The notes under the pieces were generated by a model. It did no database searches and was not told the DNA's origin. It saw only the letters and a list, made by a program, of their open reading frames with translations. Position numbers and translations under genes: made by a program. A stretch of DNA of 64,000 nt from Aeromicrobium sp. A1-2 (GTDB taxonomy: Bacteria > Actinomycetota > Actinomycetes > Propionibacteriales > Nocardioidaceae), in assembly GCF_003443875.1 (NCBI RefSeq), contig NZ_CP027482.1, positions 2,728,001 through 2,792,000 on the forward strand. Direction: 5' to 3'. Positions within the stretch are counted from its first letter, which is position 1; each line of letters starts with the position of its first letter. Positions 43,285-51,885 of the stretch are shown piece after piece.

Positions 43285-43307
43285 GAGCGGGCCGTCCGGC
43301 GCCTTGA

Positions 43308-43340
43308 TAGATTCCGCACGTGCCAGGTGCAAGAGCGTGA
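43308..43340 (+). other. Leaderless mini-ORF coupled to the APC permease start
   Basis: TAGATT (43308-43313) ends 7 nt before GTG 43320, which opens the six-codon frame V-P-G-A-R-A ended by TGA 43338-43340. That TGA overlaps the permease GTG (43337) by GTGA. The layout would bring ribosomes to the permease start. Real only if transcription starts at 43320. Confidence 0.35.
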
Positions 43341-44584
43341 GCTCCGGCCCGGCACTGCCGCGTCGGCTCGGGACCGTCGATGCGGTCGTCATCGGCCTGG
43401 GCTCGATGATCGGGGCCGGGATCTTCGCCTCATTCGCCCCCGCCGCTGCGGCGGCCGGCGCGGGGCTGCTGATCGGGCTCGCGATCGCGGCCCTGGTCGC
43501 ACTCTGCAATGCGACGGCGTCGGCCCAGCTGGCGGCCCAGTACCCGACGTCGGGCGGCACGTACGTCTACGGACGCGAACGGCTCGGCGACTGGGCCGGC
43601 TTCCTGGCCGGCTGGAGCTTCGTGATCGGCAAGACCGCGAGCTGTGCGGCCATGGCCCTGACGTTCGCGGCATACGCGGTTCCCGGTGACGGCGAGAGAT
43701 TCGTCGCCGTGGCGGCCGTCGCGGCCCTCACCGCGGTCAACTACTTCGGCGTGACCCGCACCGCGACACTGGCCCGCGTCATCGTCGCCTTCGTGCTGGT
43801 GGTCCTTGCCATGGTCGTGGTCGGTGGCAGGGCAGCCGGCACCCCACAGGGTCACGACCTGACCACCGGCCTGTTCGCCGAGGGCTGGTACGGGATCCTG
43901 CAGTCGGCCGGCCTGCTGTTCTTCGCGTTTGCCGGATACGCCCGCATCGCGACGATGGGCGAGGAGGTCAAGCATCCCCGCCGCACGATCCCGCTGGCGA
44001 TCATCGCCGCACTGGGGATCGTCCTGGTGGTCTACACGCTCGTCGCCACCACCGTGCTCCGCTCGATCGGTCCCGGCGAGCTCGCGACGTCCACCGCACC
44101 GCTCGCGGATGTCGTCGGCGCCGCGGGGTGGAGCTGGGCCGCGCCAGTTGTCCGCGCCGGCGCCGCCGCGGCATCGTTGGGCGCACTGCTCGCGCTGATC
44201 GCCGGCGTCGGGCGCACCAGCCTGGCCATGGCCCGCAACCGGGACCTGCCGCTGTGGCTCGCAGGCGTCCACCCTCGGTACCGGGTCCCCCATCACGCAG
44301 AGCTCACGCTCGCGGTGGTCGTGAGCGCACTGGTGCTGACGATCGACCTCAGGGGTGCGATCGGTTTTTCGTCGTTCGGCGTGCTGCTGTACTACCTGGT
44401 CGCCAACGCCTCGGCCTACACCCAGGCGGGTCGGGATCGGCGCTATCCTCGGACACTCCAGGTTCTGGGGGCCGGAGGCTGCCTTGTGCTCGTCGCGACG
44501 CTTCCGCCCACCTCGATCCTCACGGGTCTGGGCGTGCTCGCCCTGGGTGTGGCATACCGGCTCGCGGCTCGCATGGGACGCTGA
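43337..44584 (+). CDS. APC-superfamily amino acid/polyamine permease
   Basis: 415 residues with about twelve helices. TVDAVVIGLGSMIGAGIFASFAPAA is the unwound helix 1 with the GSMIGAGIF substrate-binding motif, and FAFAGYARIATMGEEVKHPRRTIP the helix 6 motif. Imports amino acids or exchanges them. Start GTG 43337 has AGGTG 7 nt upstream. Shorter than most APC members by a helix or two at the C-terminus. Substrate unknown. Confidence 0.87.
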   Translation: MSSGPALPRRLGTVDAVVIGLGSMIGAGIFASFAPAAAAAGAGLLIGLAIAALVALCNATASAQLAAQYPTSGGTYVYGRERLGDWAGFLAGWSFVIGKTASCAAMALTFAAYAVPGDGERFVAVAAVAALTAVNYFGVTRTATLARVIVAFVLVVLAMVVVGGRAAGTPQGHDLTTGLFAEGWYGILQSAGLLFFAFAGYARIATMGEEVKHPRRTIPLAIIAALGIVLVVYTLVATTVLRSIGPGELATSTAPLADVVGAAGWSWAAPVVRAGAAAASLGALLALIAGVGRTSLAMARNRDLPLWLAGVHPRYRVPHHAELTLAVVVSALVLTIDLRGAIGFSSFGVLLYYLVANASAYTQAGRDRRYPRTLQVLGAGGCLVLVATLPPTSILTGLGVLALGVAYRLAARMGR

Positions 44585-44588
44585 TCCG

Positions 44589-45032
44589 ATGAAGGTCATC
44601 CGAGCTCAGCTCGCCGAAGTCTCCGAAGCCGCTCCGCTGTTCGCGGCCTACCGGGAGTTCTACGGCGAGCCCTACGACCTGGAGGCCTCGGCCAGCTTTC
44701 TAGCTCGTCGCCTGGCGCGCGACGAGTCGATCGTGCTGATCGTGCGCGACGGCGATCGAGCCGTCGGATTCAGCCAGATCTATCCGGCGTTCTCGTCAAC
44801 CAGGCTCGCACCGATCTGGATCCTCAACGACCTGTACGTCCTGGAGGACGCTCGCGGCGCCGGCGCGGTCGATGCACTCCTCCACACTGCCGCGACGCTC
44901 GCGGTCGACGCGGGCGCCGTCTCGATCGAGCTCGCCACGGCGCACGCCAACCTGCGCGCGCAAGCGGTGTACGACCGCAGCGGCTACCAGGCAGACGAGG
45001 TGTTCAGGCACTACGAGAAGCAGCTGCCGTAA
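44589..45032 (+). CDS. GNAT-family N-acetyltransferase
   Basis: 147 residues. LNDLYVLEDARGAGAVDALLHTAA is motif A with the acetyl-CoA pyrophosphate loop in a slightly altered form (R-G-A-G-A), and NLRAQAVYDRSGYQADEVFRHYEK is motif B. Acetylates an unknown amine. Lies 4 bp behind the permease gene, so cotranscribed; it may act on an imported compound. Confidence 0.85.
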   Translation: MKVIRAQLAEVSEAAPLFAAYREFYGEPYDLEASASFLARRLARDESIVLIVRDGDRAVGFSQIYPAFSSTRLAPIWILNDLYVLEDARGAGAVDALLHTAATLAVDAGAVSIELATAHANLRAQAVYDRSGYQADEVFRHYEKQLP

Positions 45033-45069
45033 CCGGGCTCAGCCTGCCGCCGCCCGGCACAATGGCACT

Positions 45070-45954
45070 GTGAGCGCTGGACGATTCGCCCCCTCGCCGT
45101 CGGGTGACCTGCACATCGGCAACCTGCGCACCGCGCTGCTCGCGTGGCTCTGGGCACGCCACTCCGGGCGTGACTTCCTGCTCCGCATCGAGGACCTGGA
45201 CCGCGTACGGCCAGGCGCCGAGCGACGTCAGCTCGCCGACCTGCGCGCGATCGGGCTGGACTGGGACGACGAGCCGCTCCGGCAATCCGAGCGCCATGCG
45301 TCCTACGCCGAGGCGCTGGACCAGCTGGAACGTGCGGGCCGGACCTACCAGTGCTTTTGCTCCCGACGCGAGATCCGGCAGGCCCCCACGGCTCCGCACG
45401 CGCCTCCGGGCGCCTATCCCGGCACATGCCGGGAGCTCACGAACGCCCAGAGTGCGGATCTTCGCCGGCGGCGTCCGGCCGCTCTGCGCCTGCGAGCGGA
45501 CGTGAGCAAGTTCGTCGTGCAGGACGAGATCCACGGCTCGTACGAGGGAGCCGTCGATGACTTCGTGCTGCGGCGGGGCGACGGCGTGCCGGCCTACAAC
45601 CTCGCGGTTGTCGTGGACGATGCCGAGCAAGGCGTCGACCAGGTCGTGCGGGGCGACGACCTGCTCGCCTCGTCGCCCCGTCAGGCCTACCTCGGAGGGC
45701 TGCTCGGCGCGGCGATCCCGACCTATGTCCACGTGCCGCTCGCGCTCAACGTCACGGGTCGACGCCTCGCCAAGCGCGACGGGGCCGTGACGCTCGAGCA
45801 GCTGCGCCAGCACGGCGTCGATGCCTTCGACCTGCTGGCAAGGTCCTGGGGCCTGAGCGGCACCTCCCCCGTCGAGCTGCTGCGATCATTCGACCCGACC
45901 ACTCAGCCGACCGGCCCGTGGGTGTTCCGGCCGCCAACTAGTGCTGGTCGATGA
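45070..45954 (+). CDS. gluQ: Glutamyl-Q tRNA(Asp) synthetase
   Basis: 294 residues: a GluRS catalytic core without the anticodon-binding domain. Class I motifs are HIGN (15-18, in PSPSGDLHIGNLRTALLAW) and AKRDG as the KMSKS equivalent; FCSRRE and GTCREL supply zinc ligands. It attaches glutamate to queuosine in tRNA-Asp. GTG start, 37 bp after the acetyltransferase gene. The last 17 bp overlap the convergent hydrolase gene. Confidence 0.92.
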   Translation: MSAGRFAPSPSGDLHIGNLRTALLAWLWARHSGRDFLLRIEDLDRVRPGAERRQLADLRAIGLDWDDEPLRQSERHASYAEALDQLERAGRTYQCFCSRREIRQAPTAPHAPPGAYPGTCRELTNAQSADLRRRRPAALRLRADVSKFVVQDEIHGSYEGAVDDFVLRRGDGVPAYNLAVVVDDAEQGVDQVVRGDDLLASSPRQAYLGGLLGAAIPTYVHVPLALNVTGRRLAKRDGAVTLEQLRQHGVDAFDLLARSWGLSGTSPVELLRSFDPTTQPTGPWVFRPPTSAGR

Positions 45955-46753
45955 ACGCCTCGATCAGGTCGCTGAGCGCATCAGGCTGCTCGATCGTGCT
46001 GGAGTGGCCCGAGTCCGGGACGATCTCCAGACGAGCGCCATCGATCGCGCCGGTGATGATCTCGGACTTGGCGACCGGCGTCGCGACGTCATCGGCACCG
46101 ACGACCACGAGGGTCGGCGCGGTGACCTGACCCAGCTCGGGCAGGATCGCCAGCCGGTCCGTGACGCCGTAGATCGCCTGCTTCATGCCCGAGCGCTTGA
46201 CCCCCCTGACCTCGTTGAGCCACGCCTCGATCTGTGGCTTCGAGCGATCACTGGCCAGGTAGGTGGGTCCGAACATCAGCGGCTTGACCTGTGAAGCGAC
46301 CGGTCCCAGTCCGAGCAGGCCGTAGATCTTCGCCAGCAACCTGTAGCGGCTGACCTTGTCCGGGTCCTCGGGACCTGCGCTGGTGTCCAGCAGCGTCAGC
46401 GAGCGGATCAGCTCGGGCCGTCGGGCAGCGAGCCGCATCCCCACGAAGCCACCCATCGCGAGCCCGACGTAGTGGACCTTGCCGAGGCCGAGCTGCGCGA
46501 TGACAGCCGCTGCGTCGTCGGCCAGGGTGTCCATGTCGTAGCCCCCGCTCGCGGCGGGCGATCTGCCCTGCCCACGCCAGTCGATCGTCACGCAGCGATA
46601 CCGGGAGGCCAACCGCTCCACCTGCGCATCGAACATCCGGCCGCTGAACAGCAGCCCATGGCCGAAGACGACCGTCGCGGCGTCGGGTCTTCCGGCCGGA
46701 GTCTCGGTGTCCTCGATGTTGATCTTGGCGCCGTTGATCTCGACGAGCGGCAT
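45938..46753 (-). CDS. Alpha/beta hydrolase-fold protein with Ala at the nucleophile position
   Basis: 271 residues, full alpha/beta hydrolase fold with FGHGLLFSGRM near the oxyanion site, ADD in VVVGADDVATP and SGHSS near the end. The nucleophile elbow reads VGLAMGG: Ala99 (codon GCG) stands where the sister protein at 59265 has Ser in VGNSMGG. Either the protein has lost hydrolase activity or it uses the fold for another reaction, as some cofactor-free dioxygenases and lyases do. Divergent from the TetR-MmpL pair. Confidence 0.85.
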   Translation of the reverse strand: MPLVEINGAKINIEDTETPAGRPDAATVVFGHGLLFSGRMFDAQVERLASRYRCVTIDWRGQGRSPAASGGYDMDTLADDAAAVIAQLGLGKVHYVGLAMGGFVGMRLAARRPELIRSLTLLDTSAGPEDPDKVSRYRLLAKIYGLLGLGPVASQVKPLMFGPTYLASDRSKPQIEAWLNEVRGVKRSGMKQAIYGVTDRLAILPELGQVTAPTLVVVGADDVATPVAKSEIITGAIDGARLEIVPDSGHSSTIEQPDALSDLIEAFIDQH

Positions 46754-46817
46754 GCAGACCTCCTCTGTCCGCTCCGAAGCATGTCAGGCCGGCGCAGACT
46801 TCGCCAGAGCGCACCTG

Positions 46818-46847
46818 TTGACAAAGTTTGTGAGTCATCACTAACTT
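46818..46847 (+). promoter_or_regulatory. Promoter with TetR-type operator for the tetR-mmpL operon
   Basis: TTGACA (46818-46823), 18-nt spacer, TAACTT (46842-46847). Inside it AAGTTTGTGA (46824-46833) and TCACTAACTT (46838-46847) form a 10-bp inverted repeat with one mismatch and a 4-nt centre. The -10 ends 8 nt before the tetR ATG, so the transcript is leaderless. Binding would cover the spacer and -10, consistent with autorepression. Confidence 0.7.
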
Positions 46848-46854
46848 GTTGCGC

Positions 46855-47394
46855 ATGGCGACCGGGAAGCGCATGAAAGCCGAGGACCGCAAGGTCATGA
46901 TCCTCGAGGCAGCGATCGAGGAGTACGGCCGATCCGGCATGCAGGCGACCTCCACCGAGCTCATCGCGGAGCGGGCAGGCGTGTCGCAGCCCTATCTGTT
47001 CCGGCTGTTCGGCACCAAGGACGGGCTGATCAGCGCGGCGATCGAGCATCACACCGCCAAGCTGCGCCAGACATTTCGCGACGCGGTCGAGCAGCGCGCC
47101 TCGGACGCGTCCCCGCTCGAGGCGATGGCCATGGCGTACATCGGCTTCATGACCGAGGATGCCAACTCGCTGCGCTGCCAGCTCCACACCTGGGCGGCCG
47201 GGTCCGATCCCGCCATCAAGGACGTCGCCCAACGCACGTATCGCGAGATCTGGGAGGAGATCGCCGAGCTGAGCGACGCCTCCGCCGACGAGGTCCGCGA
47301 CTTCATGGCGCACGGCATGCTGCTGACCGTCGTGGCCGCCCTCGACCTGACCGAGCTGTACGGCGATCCGTACGCCGTTGCGAAGGAATTTTGA
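46855..47394 (+). CDS. TetR-family regulator of the MmpL transporter
   Basis: 179 residues. N-terminal HTH: MILEAAIEEYGRSGMQATSTELIAERAGVSQPYLFRLFGTKDGLI, then a ligand-binding helical domain. Start ATG 46855 is set by the leaderless promoter. Its stop overlaps the MmpL ATG (TGATG), so both are made from one message; the regulator very likely represses its own operon and responds to a substrate of the pump. Confidence 0.9.
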   Translation: MATGKRMKAEDRKVMILEAAIEEYGRSGMQATSTELIAERAGVSQPYLFRLFGTKDGLISAAIEHHTAKLRQTFRDAVEQRASDASPLEAMAMAYIGFMTEDANSLRCQLHTWAAGSDPAIKDVAQRTYREIWEEIAELSDASADEVRDFMAHGMLLTVVAALDLTELYGDPYAVAKEF

Positions 47395-49535
47395 TGTTCA
47401 CTGCCCTGAGCCGATTGGCCAACACCCATCCACGTCGCGTCCTCGGGGCGACTGTCCTGTTCTTCGTCGTCGCCGGGGCCCTCGGCGGGCCGGTCGCCGG
47501 GCTGCTGAACAACGACAACGACTCGTTCTCGGACACCGGCGCCACCAGCGCCCGGGCGATCACCCAGATCGAGCAGGCCAGCGGCCAGGACGCCTCACCG
47601 AGCGTGATCGTGCTGGTCGACAGCGACGACAGCAGAGCCATCAACCAGGCGACCGCTGTGCTGAAGCAGGAAGTCGCCGTCGCGCAGGTCGTCGGTGGAC
47701 CCGACTACGGCAAGCAGTTCCTGTCCGAGGACGGCACGCAGACGTACTTCGCAGCGATCTACAGGTCCGGCGTCGATGCAGACCTGACTACCGAGCACCT
47801 GCGCGACCGGCTCGGCAGAATCGACGGCGTACGGGTCGGCGGCTTCGGCCCGGCGTACCAAGAAGTCAATGAGCACGTCGAGTCCGACCTCATCAAGGCC
47901 GAGCTCATCGCGTTCCCGCTGCTGTTCATCGTGTCGCTGCTGGTCTTCCGGTCGGCCGTCGCGGCCCTGCTGCCGCTCCTGGTCGGCGGTCTGACCATCG
48001 TGACCTCGTTGCTGATCGTGCGAGGCATCAACGAGTTCGTCGACATCTCGATCTTCGCGCTCAACCTCATCACGGGCCTGGGCCTGGGCCTGTCGATCGA
48101 CTACTCGCTGTTCCTGGTCTCCCGCTACCGCGAGGAGCTCGAACGCGTGGGGCCCGGGGCCGAGGCCATCCGTCGCACCGTCGCGACGGCAGGTCGCACC
48201 GTCGCCTTCTCCGCTGTGACCGTGGCCGGCGCCGGCCTGGCGCTGCTGGTCTTCCCGCTGCGCTTCCTCTACTCGATGGGCATCGGCGTGACGGTCGTTG
48301 CGCTGGCCGCCGCGGCAGTTTCGCTCATCGTGCTCCCCGCATTGTTCGCCGTGCTGGAGCACCGGGTCAACGCCCTCGCGCCGAAGCGCTGGCGCCAGGC
48401 CCAGCTGGCCGAGGCACGATCGGAGGTCAAGGGCTTCTGGTACCGCTTGTCGAAATTCGTCATGCGCTTCCCGGTCGGGACCGCGATCGCTGGCGCAGCA
48501 GTGCTGCTCGCGCTCGGCACACCGTTTCTCGGCGTGAAGTTCACCGGCGTCGACGCGACGGTCCTGCCCGAGGGCAGCCCGTCCAAGTCTGTCGACTCGA
48601 TCCTTCGCAGCGAGTTCGTCGGTGCCGAGTCGTCGCCGATCATCGTGGCGGTCACGGCCCCACAGTCCGGCGCCGCCGACATCCAGACGTTCGCCTCGTC
48701 GCTCGGCTCTCTGGACGGTGCGGGCCAGGTTGCCGAGCCTCGCTTCCTGGGCCGGGACACCTGGCAGGTCGACGTCATCCCAGCGGACTCGACGCTCGAC
48801 GACAAGACGCTGAACCTGGTGTCCGACATCCGAGCAGTCGACGCGCCCGGACCCGTACTGGTCGGCGGCCAGAGCGCCGAGCAGGTCGACCAGGTCGCCT
48901 CGATCGCTGCCAAGATTCCACTGGCTCTGGCGATCCTCGCGACGTTGACCTTCCTCACGCTGTTCTTGATGACCGGTTCGGTGATCCTCCCGATCAAAGC
49001 CCTCCTGATGAACGTGCTGACGATCAGCGCGACGTTCGGCGCGCTGGTGCTGATCTTCCAGGACGGCCGGTTCGAGGGGATCTTGGACTACTCGAGCCAG
49101 GGTGCCCTGGAGTCGACGCAACCCGTGTTCCTGTTCGCGGTGGTGTTCGGCCTGTCAACCGACTACGCGGTGTTCCTCCTGACCCGGATCAAGGAGGCGA
49201 GGGACGCCGGGGCTGGTGAACGCGAGGCCGTCGCCCTTGGTCTGCAGCGGACCGGACGCATCGTCACCGCGGCCGCGCTGCTGTTCGCGATCGCGCTCGG
49301 CTCGTTCGCGACGTCTCAGATCATCTTCATCAAGGAGCTCGGAGTCGGCACGGCGCTCGCGGTCCTGATCGATGCGACGATCGTTCGCGCGATGTTGGTG
49401 CCCTCCCTGATGGCACTGCTCGGCAGAGCCAACTGGTGGGCACCGCGACCGCTCCGGAGTCTGCACGACCGATTCGGCATCAGCGAGGGCGATCCGGTCG
49501 ACCACGTCCCGAGCCGACAGAGCGTCAACGCCTGA
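47394..49535 (+). CDS. MMPL-family RND transporter
   Basis: 713 residues with two MMPL halves of about six helices each. The RND proton-relay motifs are LGLGLSIDYSLFLVSRYREE and FGLSTDYAVFLLTRIKEARD; an extracytoplasmic loop follows helix 1 and helix 7. MmpL proteins export lipids or drugs to the outer layer. RBS GAAGGAA. The tetR coupling suggests inducible export of a toxic lipid or xenobiotic; the substrate is unknown. Confidence 0.92.
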   Translation: MFTALSRLANTHPRRVLGATVLFFVVAGALGGPVAGLLNNDNDSFSDTGATSARAITQIEQASGQDASPSVIVLVDSDDSRAINQATAVLKQEVAVAQVVGGPDYGKQFLSEDGTQTYFAAIYRSGVDADLTTEHLRDRLGRIDGVRVGGFGPAYQEVNEHVESDLIKAELIAFPLLFIVSLLVFRSAVAALLPLLVGGLTIVTSLLIVRGINEFVDISIFALNLITGLGLGLSIDYSLFLVSRYREELERVGPGAEAIRRTVATAGRTVAFSAVTVAGAGLALLVFPLRFLYSMGIGVTVVALAAAAVSLIVLPALFAVLEHRVNALAPKRWRQAQLAEARSEVKGFWYRLSKFVMRFPVGTAIAGAAVLLALGTPFLGVKFTGVDATVLPEGSPSKSVDSILRSEFVGAESSPIIVAVTAPQSGAADIQTFASSLGSLDGAGQVAEPRFLGRDTWQVDVIPADSTLDDKTLNLVSDIRAVDAPGPVLVGGQSAEQVDQVASIAAKIPLALAILATLTFLTLFLMTGSVILPIKALLMNVLTISATFGALVLIFQDGRFEGILDYSSQGALESTQPVFLFAVVFGLSTDYAVFLLTRIKEARDAGAGEREAVALGLQRTGRIVTAAALLFAIALGSFATSQIIFIKELGVGTALAVLIDATIVRAMLVPSLMALLGRANWWAPRPLRSLHDRFGISEGDPVDHVPSRQSVNA

Positions 49536-49551
49536 CCCACCCCCACGTTGA

Positions 49552-49602
49552 GCCTGACGTTTCTACAGACACGTACGGCGTGTCGGAGCAGAAACGTCAG
49601 GC
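49552..49602. terminator. Nested hairpin between convergent mmpL and opuCC-like genes
   Basis: Outer 13-bp arms GCCTGACGTTTCT (49552-49564) and AGAAACGTCAGGC (49590-49602), with an inner GACACG/CGTGTC stem (49568-49584). It fills the 86-bp gap between two converging genes and should stop transcription from both sides. Confidence 0.7.
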
Positions 49603-49621
49603 CCAGCGGGTTGGTGAGGTG

Positions 49622-50533
49622 CTAGATCAGGCCCTTGTCGGTCAACCACTGCTTGGCCAGGTCCGCAGGAGCGGCCTTGTCAGGTCCCTGGTTCTTGGTG
49701 TTGAGCTCCAGCAGGTCCTGCGTCGTGAGTTGAGCCGAGATCTCGTTGAGCACCGTGGTGACGGTGTCCGACGCCTTGTCACCATTGATCAGCGGCACGA
49801 CATTCTGCGCCGCGAACATGTTCTCTGGGTCCTCAAGCGTGACCAGCTTGTTGGCCAGGATCGACGGGGTCGTGGAGTAGATGTCCGCGACGTCGACCTT
49901 GCCGCTGAGCAGTGCCTTGAGCGTCGCGGGGCCCCCGCCGTCACTGATCGCGGTGAACTTGGCACCCGTGATGCCGTAGATCCGTTCCATGCCTGGCAGG
50001 CCGAACGGGCGGGTCTTGAACTCGGGGTTCGCGCCGACCTTCAGACCATCGATCTTCTTCAGGTCACCAATGGTCTTGAGACCCTCGGACGCCGCGAACT
50101 CGGGCGTGACGTTGAGGGAGTCCTTGTCCTCAGCCTTGGAGACGTCGAGCACCTTGAGCTTGCCCGGCAGTGCGTCACCGAGCGCCGCAGCGACATCCTC
50201 GGAGGAGGTCGCGGTCGCCTCCTTGTCGACGTACTGGAGCAGGTTGCCGGAGTACTCCGGGAGGAGGTCGATCTCACCGTTCTCCAACGCGGGGATGTAG
50301 GCCTCGCGGGCGCCGATGTTGAGTTTTTTGTCGACCTTGACGCCCTTGGCCTCCAGGGCCTGCGCGTAGATCTCGGCGATGATCTCGTTCTCGGGGAAGG
50401 CCGCCGAGCCGACCGTGATGCTGTCGGCGGGCGCCTTCGCCCCGTCGGTCGGGTCACTGCTGCCGCAGGCAACGAGCGACAGTCCGAGCAGGGCCGCTAC
50501 TGCGATTGCCGCAGTTCGCTTGTGGATGGTCAT
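49622..50533 (-). CDS. OpuC-type glycine betaine/choline-binding lipoprotein
   Basis: 303 residues. Signal peptide with lipobox LVACG; then the OpuAC/ProX fold with SAAFPENEIIAEIYAQALEAKG, GAREAYIPALENGEIDLLPEYSG and YSTTPSIL. It binds compatible solutes outside the membrane. Last gene of a leftward operon with two permeases and an ATPase. Aromatic-cage residues could not be assigned by eye, so glycine betaine, choline or carnitine are all possible. Confidence 0.9.
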   Translation of the reverse strand: MTIHKRTAAIAVAALLGLSLVACGSSDPTDGAKAPADSITVGSAAFPENEIIAEIYAQALEAKGVKVDKKLNIGAREAYIPALENGEIDLLPEYSGNLLQYVDKEATATSSEDVAAALGDALPGKLKVLDVSKAEDKDSLNVTPEFAASEGLKTIGDLKKIDGLKVGANPEFKTRPFGLPGMERIYGITGAKFTAISDGGGPATLKALLSGKVDVADIYSTTPSILANKLVTLEDPENMFAAQNVVPLINGDKASDTVTTVLNEISAQLTTQDLLELNTKNQGPDKAAPADLAKQWLTDKGLI

Positions 50534-50554
50534 GATTCTCCTTGTTGGGTGGGG

Positions 50555-51232
50555 TCAGACTTGCGAAGGGGAAAGAGCGGGACGAGCGCCGCGCGCGAGG
50601 CGCTGAAGCCCGGCGAAGATGCCGTCGAGGGTGAGGGCCAGGGCCACGACCAGGACCGAACCGCCCACCATCTGGGGATAGTCCCGAGTGGCCTGGCCAT
50701 CGATGATGTAGCGGCCCAGACCGCCCAGCGATACGTACGCGGCGACCGTCGCGGTGGCGACGACCTGCAACGTTGCGGACCGGAACCCACCGACGATGAT
50801 CGGCAGCGCGAGCGGTATCTCGACCTGGGTCAGGATCTGCCACTCGGTCATGCCCATGGACCGCGCCGCATCGATGGTCTGCCGGTCGACCGACTCGAGC
50901 CCGGAGTACGCGCCGGCCAGGAGGGAAGGGATGGACAGCACAACCAGGGCGATCAGCGGCGGAGTCAGTCCGATGCCAATGAACAGCACGATGAAGGTCA
51001 GCAGGCCCAGTGTCGGCAGCGCACGCAAAGCCCCCGTGATCGACACCGCGGCGGTGCGCATCCGGCCGGTGTGCCCGATCCACAGCCCGAGCGGAATAGC
51101 GATGACAGCGGCGATCAGCACAGTGTCTGCCGTATAGCCCAGGTGCTGGAGCAGGCGGTGGGGTACGCCGTCGTCGCCACTCCAGTGCGCGGAGTCGGTC
51201 AGCCAGTCCACCGCGTCGGTCCAGATGCTCAT
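50555..51232 (-). CDS. Osmolyte ABC transporter permease (second)
   Basis: 225 residues with about five to six helices and the coupling motif DAARSMGMTEWQILTQVEIPLALPII. Pairs with the next permease to form the channel. ATG 51232 overlaps the upstream permease stop (ATGA). About 21 bp before the binding-protein gene. Confidence 0.9.
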   Translation of the reverse strand: MSIWTDAVDWLTDSAHWSGDDGVPHRLLQHLGYTADTVLIAAVIAIPLGLWIGHTGRMRTAAVSITGALRALPTLGLLTFIVLFIGIGLTPPLIALVVLSIPSLLAGAYSGLESVDRQTIDAARSMGMTEWQILTQVEIPLALPIIVGGFRSATLQVVATATVAAYVSLGGLGRYIIDGQATRDYPQMVGGSVLVVALALTLDGIFAGLQRLARGARPALSPSQV

Positions 51233-51885
51233 GCGGCGCTCCTGACCGGCCGGCCCAGACTCGCCCACGGCATGAGCACACGGCCCATCAGGACGAGGAA
51301 CAGGTCGAAGACCAGGGCGAGCAGCACCGTCGCGGCGATGCCGATCACGATCTCGGTGTTGAACGTGCGGCGATAGCCGTCGGTAAACAGGGAGCCGAGA
51401 CTGCTCACCCCGATCAGCGCACCGACGCTGACCAGGCTCACGGTGCTGACCGCCACGACCCGGAGGCCCGCGAGCAGCACCGGGCCGGCGAGCGGCAGTT
51501 GGACGCGCAGGGCCCGCTGCGCAGGGGAGTAGCCATTGGCCGAGGCGGCGTCGAGCACGGCCGGCGACACAGATCCGAAGGCGTCCGAGGCCGTGCGGAC
51601 CATGATCGCCGCGGCGTAGATGCTCAGCGCGATGATGACGTTGACCGGACTCAGGAAGCCCGTGCCGAGCAGGCCCGGCAGCACGGCGAACAGGGCAAGC
51701 GACGGGATCGTGTAGAGGATGCCGACGAAGCCCAGCACGCTCCCGCGGAGCCGGGGATGGCGATCGGCGTACCACCCGATCGGCAGCGCCACGACGAAGC
51801 CGACCACGATCGGCACGGCGCTCAGCCACGCGTGCCGCACGGTCAACGACCACACGTAGGCGAAGTTGTCGATCAGCCAACTCAT
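51229..51885 (-). CDS. Osmolyte ABC transporter permease (first)
   Basis: 218 residues, six helices, coupling motif DAASANGYSPAQRALRVQLPLAGPVLL. Its start overlaps the ATPase stop and its stop overlaps the next permease start, so the operon is tightly coupled. OpuCB/OpuCD-like importers have two such different permeases. Confidence 0.9.
   Translation of the reverse strand: MSWLIDNFAYVWSLTVRHAWLSAVPIVVGFVVALPIGWYADRHPRLRGSVLGFVGILYTIPSLALFAVLPGLLGTGFLSPVNVIIALSIYAAAIMVRTASDAFGSVSPAVLDAASANGYSPAQRALRVQLPLAGPVLLAGLRVVAVSTVSLVSVGALIGVSSLGSLFTDGYRRTFNTEIVIGIAATVLLALVFDLFLVLMGRVLMPWASLGRPVRSAA

Noticed and set aside
42388-43560. 390-codon minus-strand frame across the FetB-like and APC genes
   Set aside because: Spans two convincing plus-strand membrane genes and has no protein-like features.
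47595-49121. 508-codon open frame on the minus strand
   Set aside because: Mirror image of the mmpL gene; low-complexity Arg/Gln/His/Asp translation and no ribosome binding site.
49436-51376. 646-codon open frame on the plus strand
   Set aside because: Antisense to the osmolyte transporter genes, with no recognisable domain; those genes have signal peptide, Walker motifs and coupled starts.
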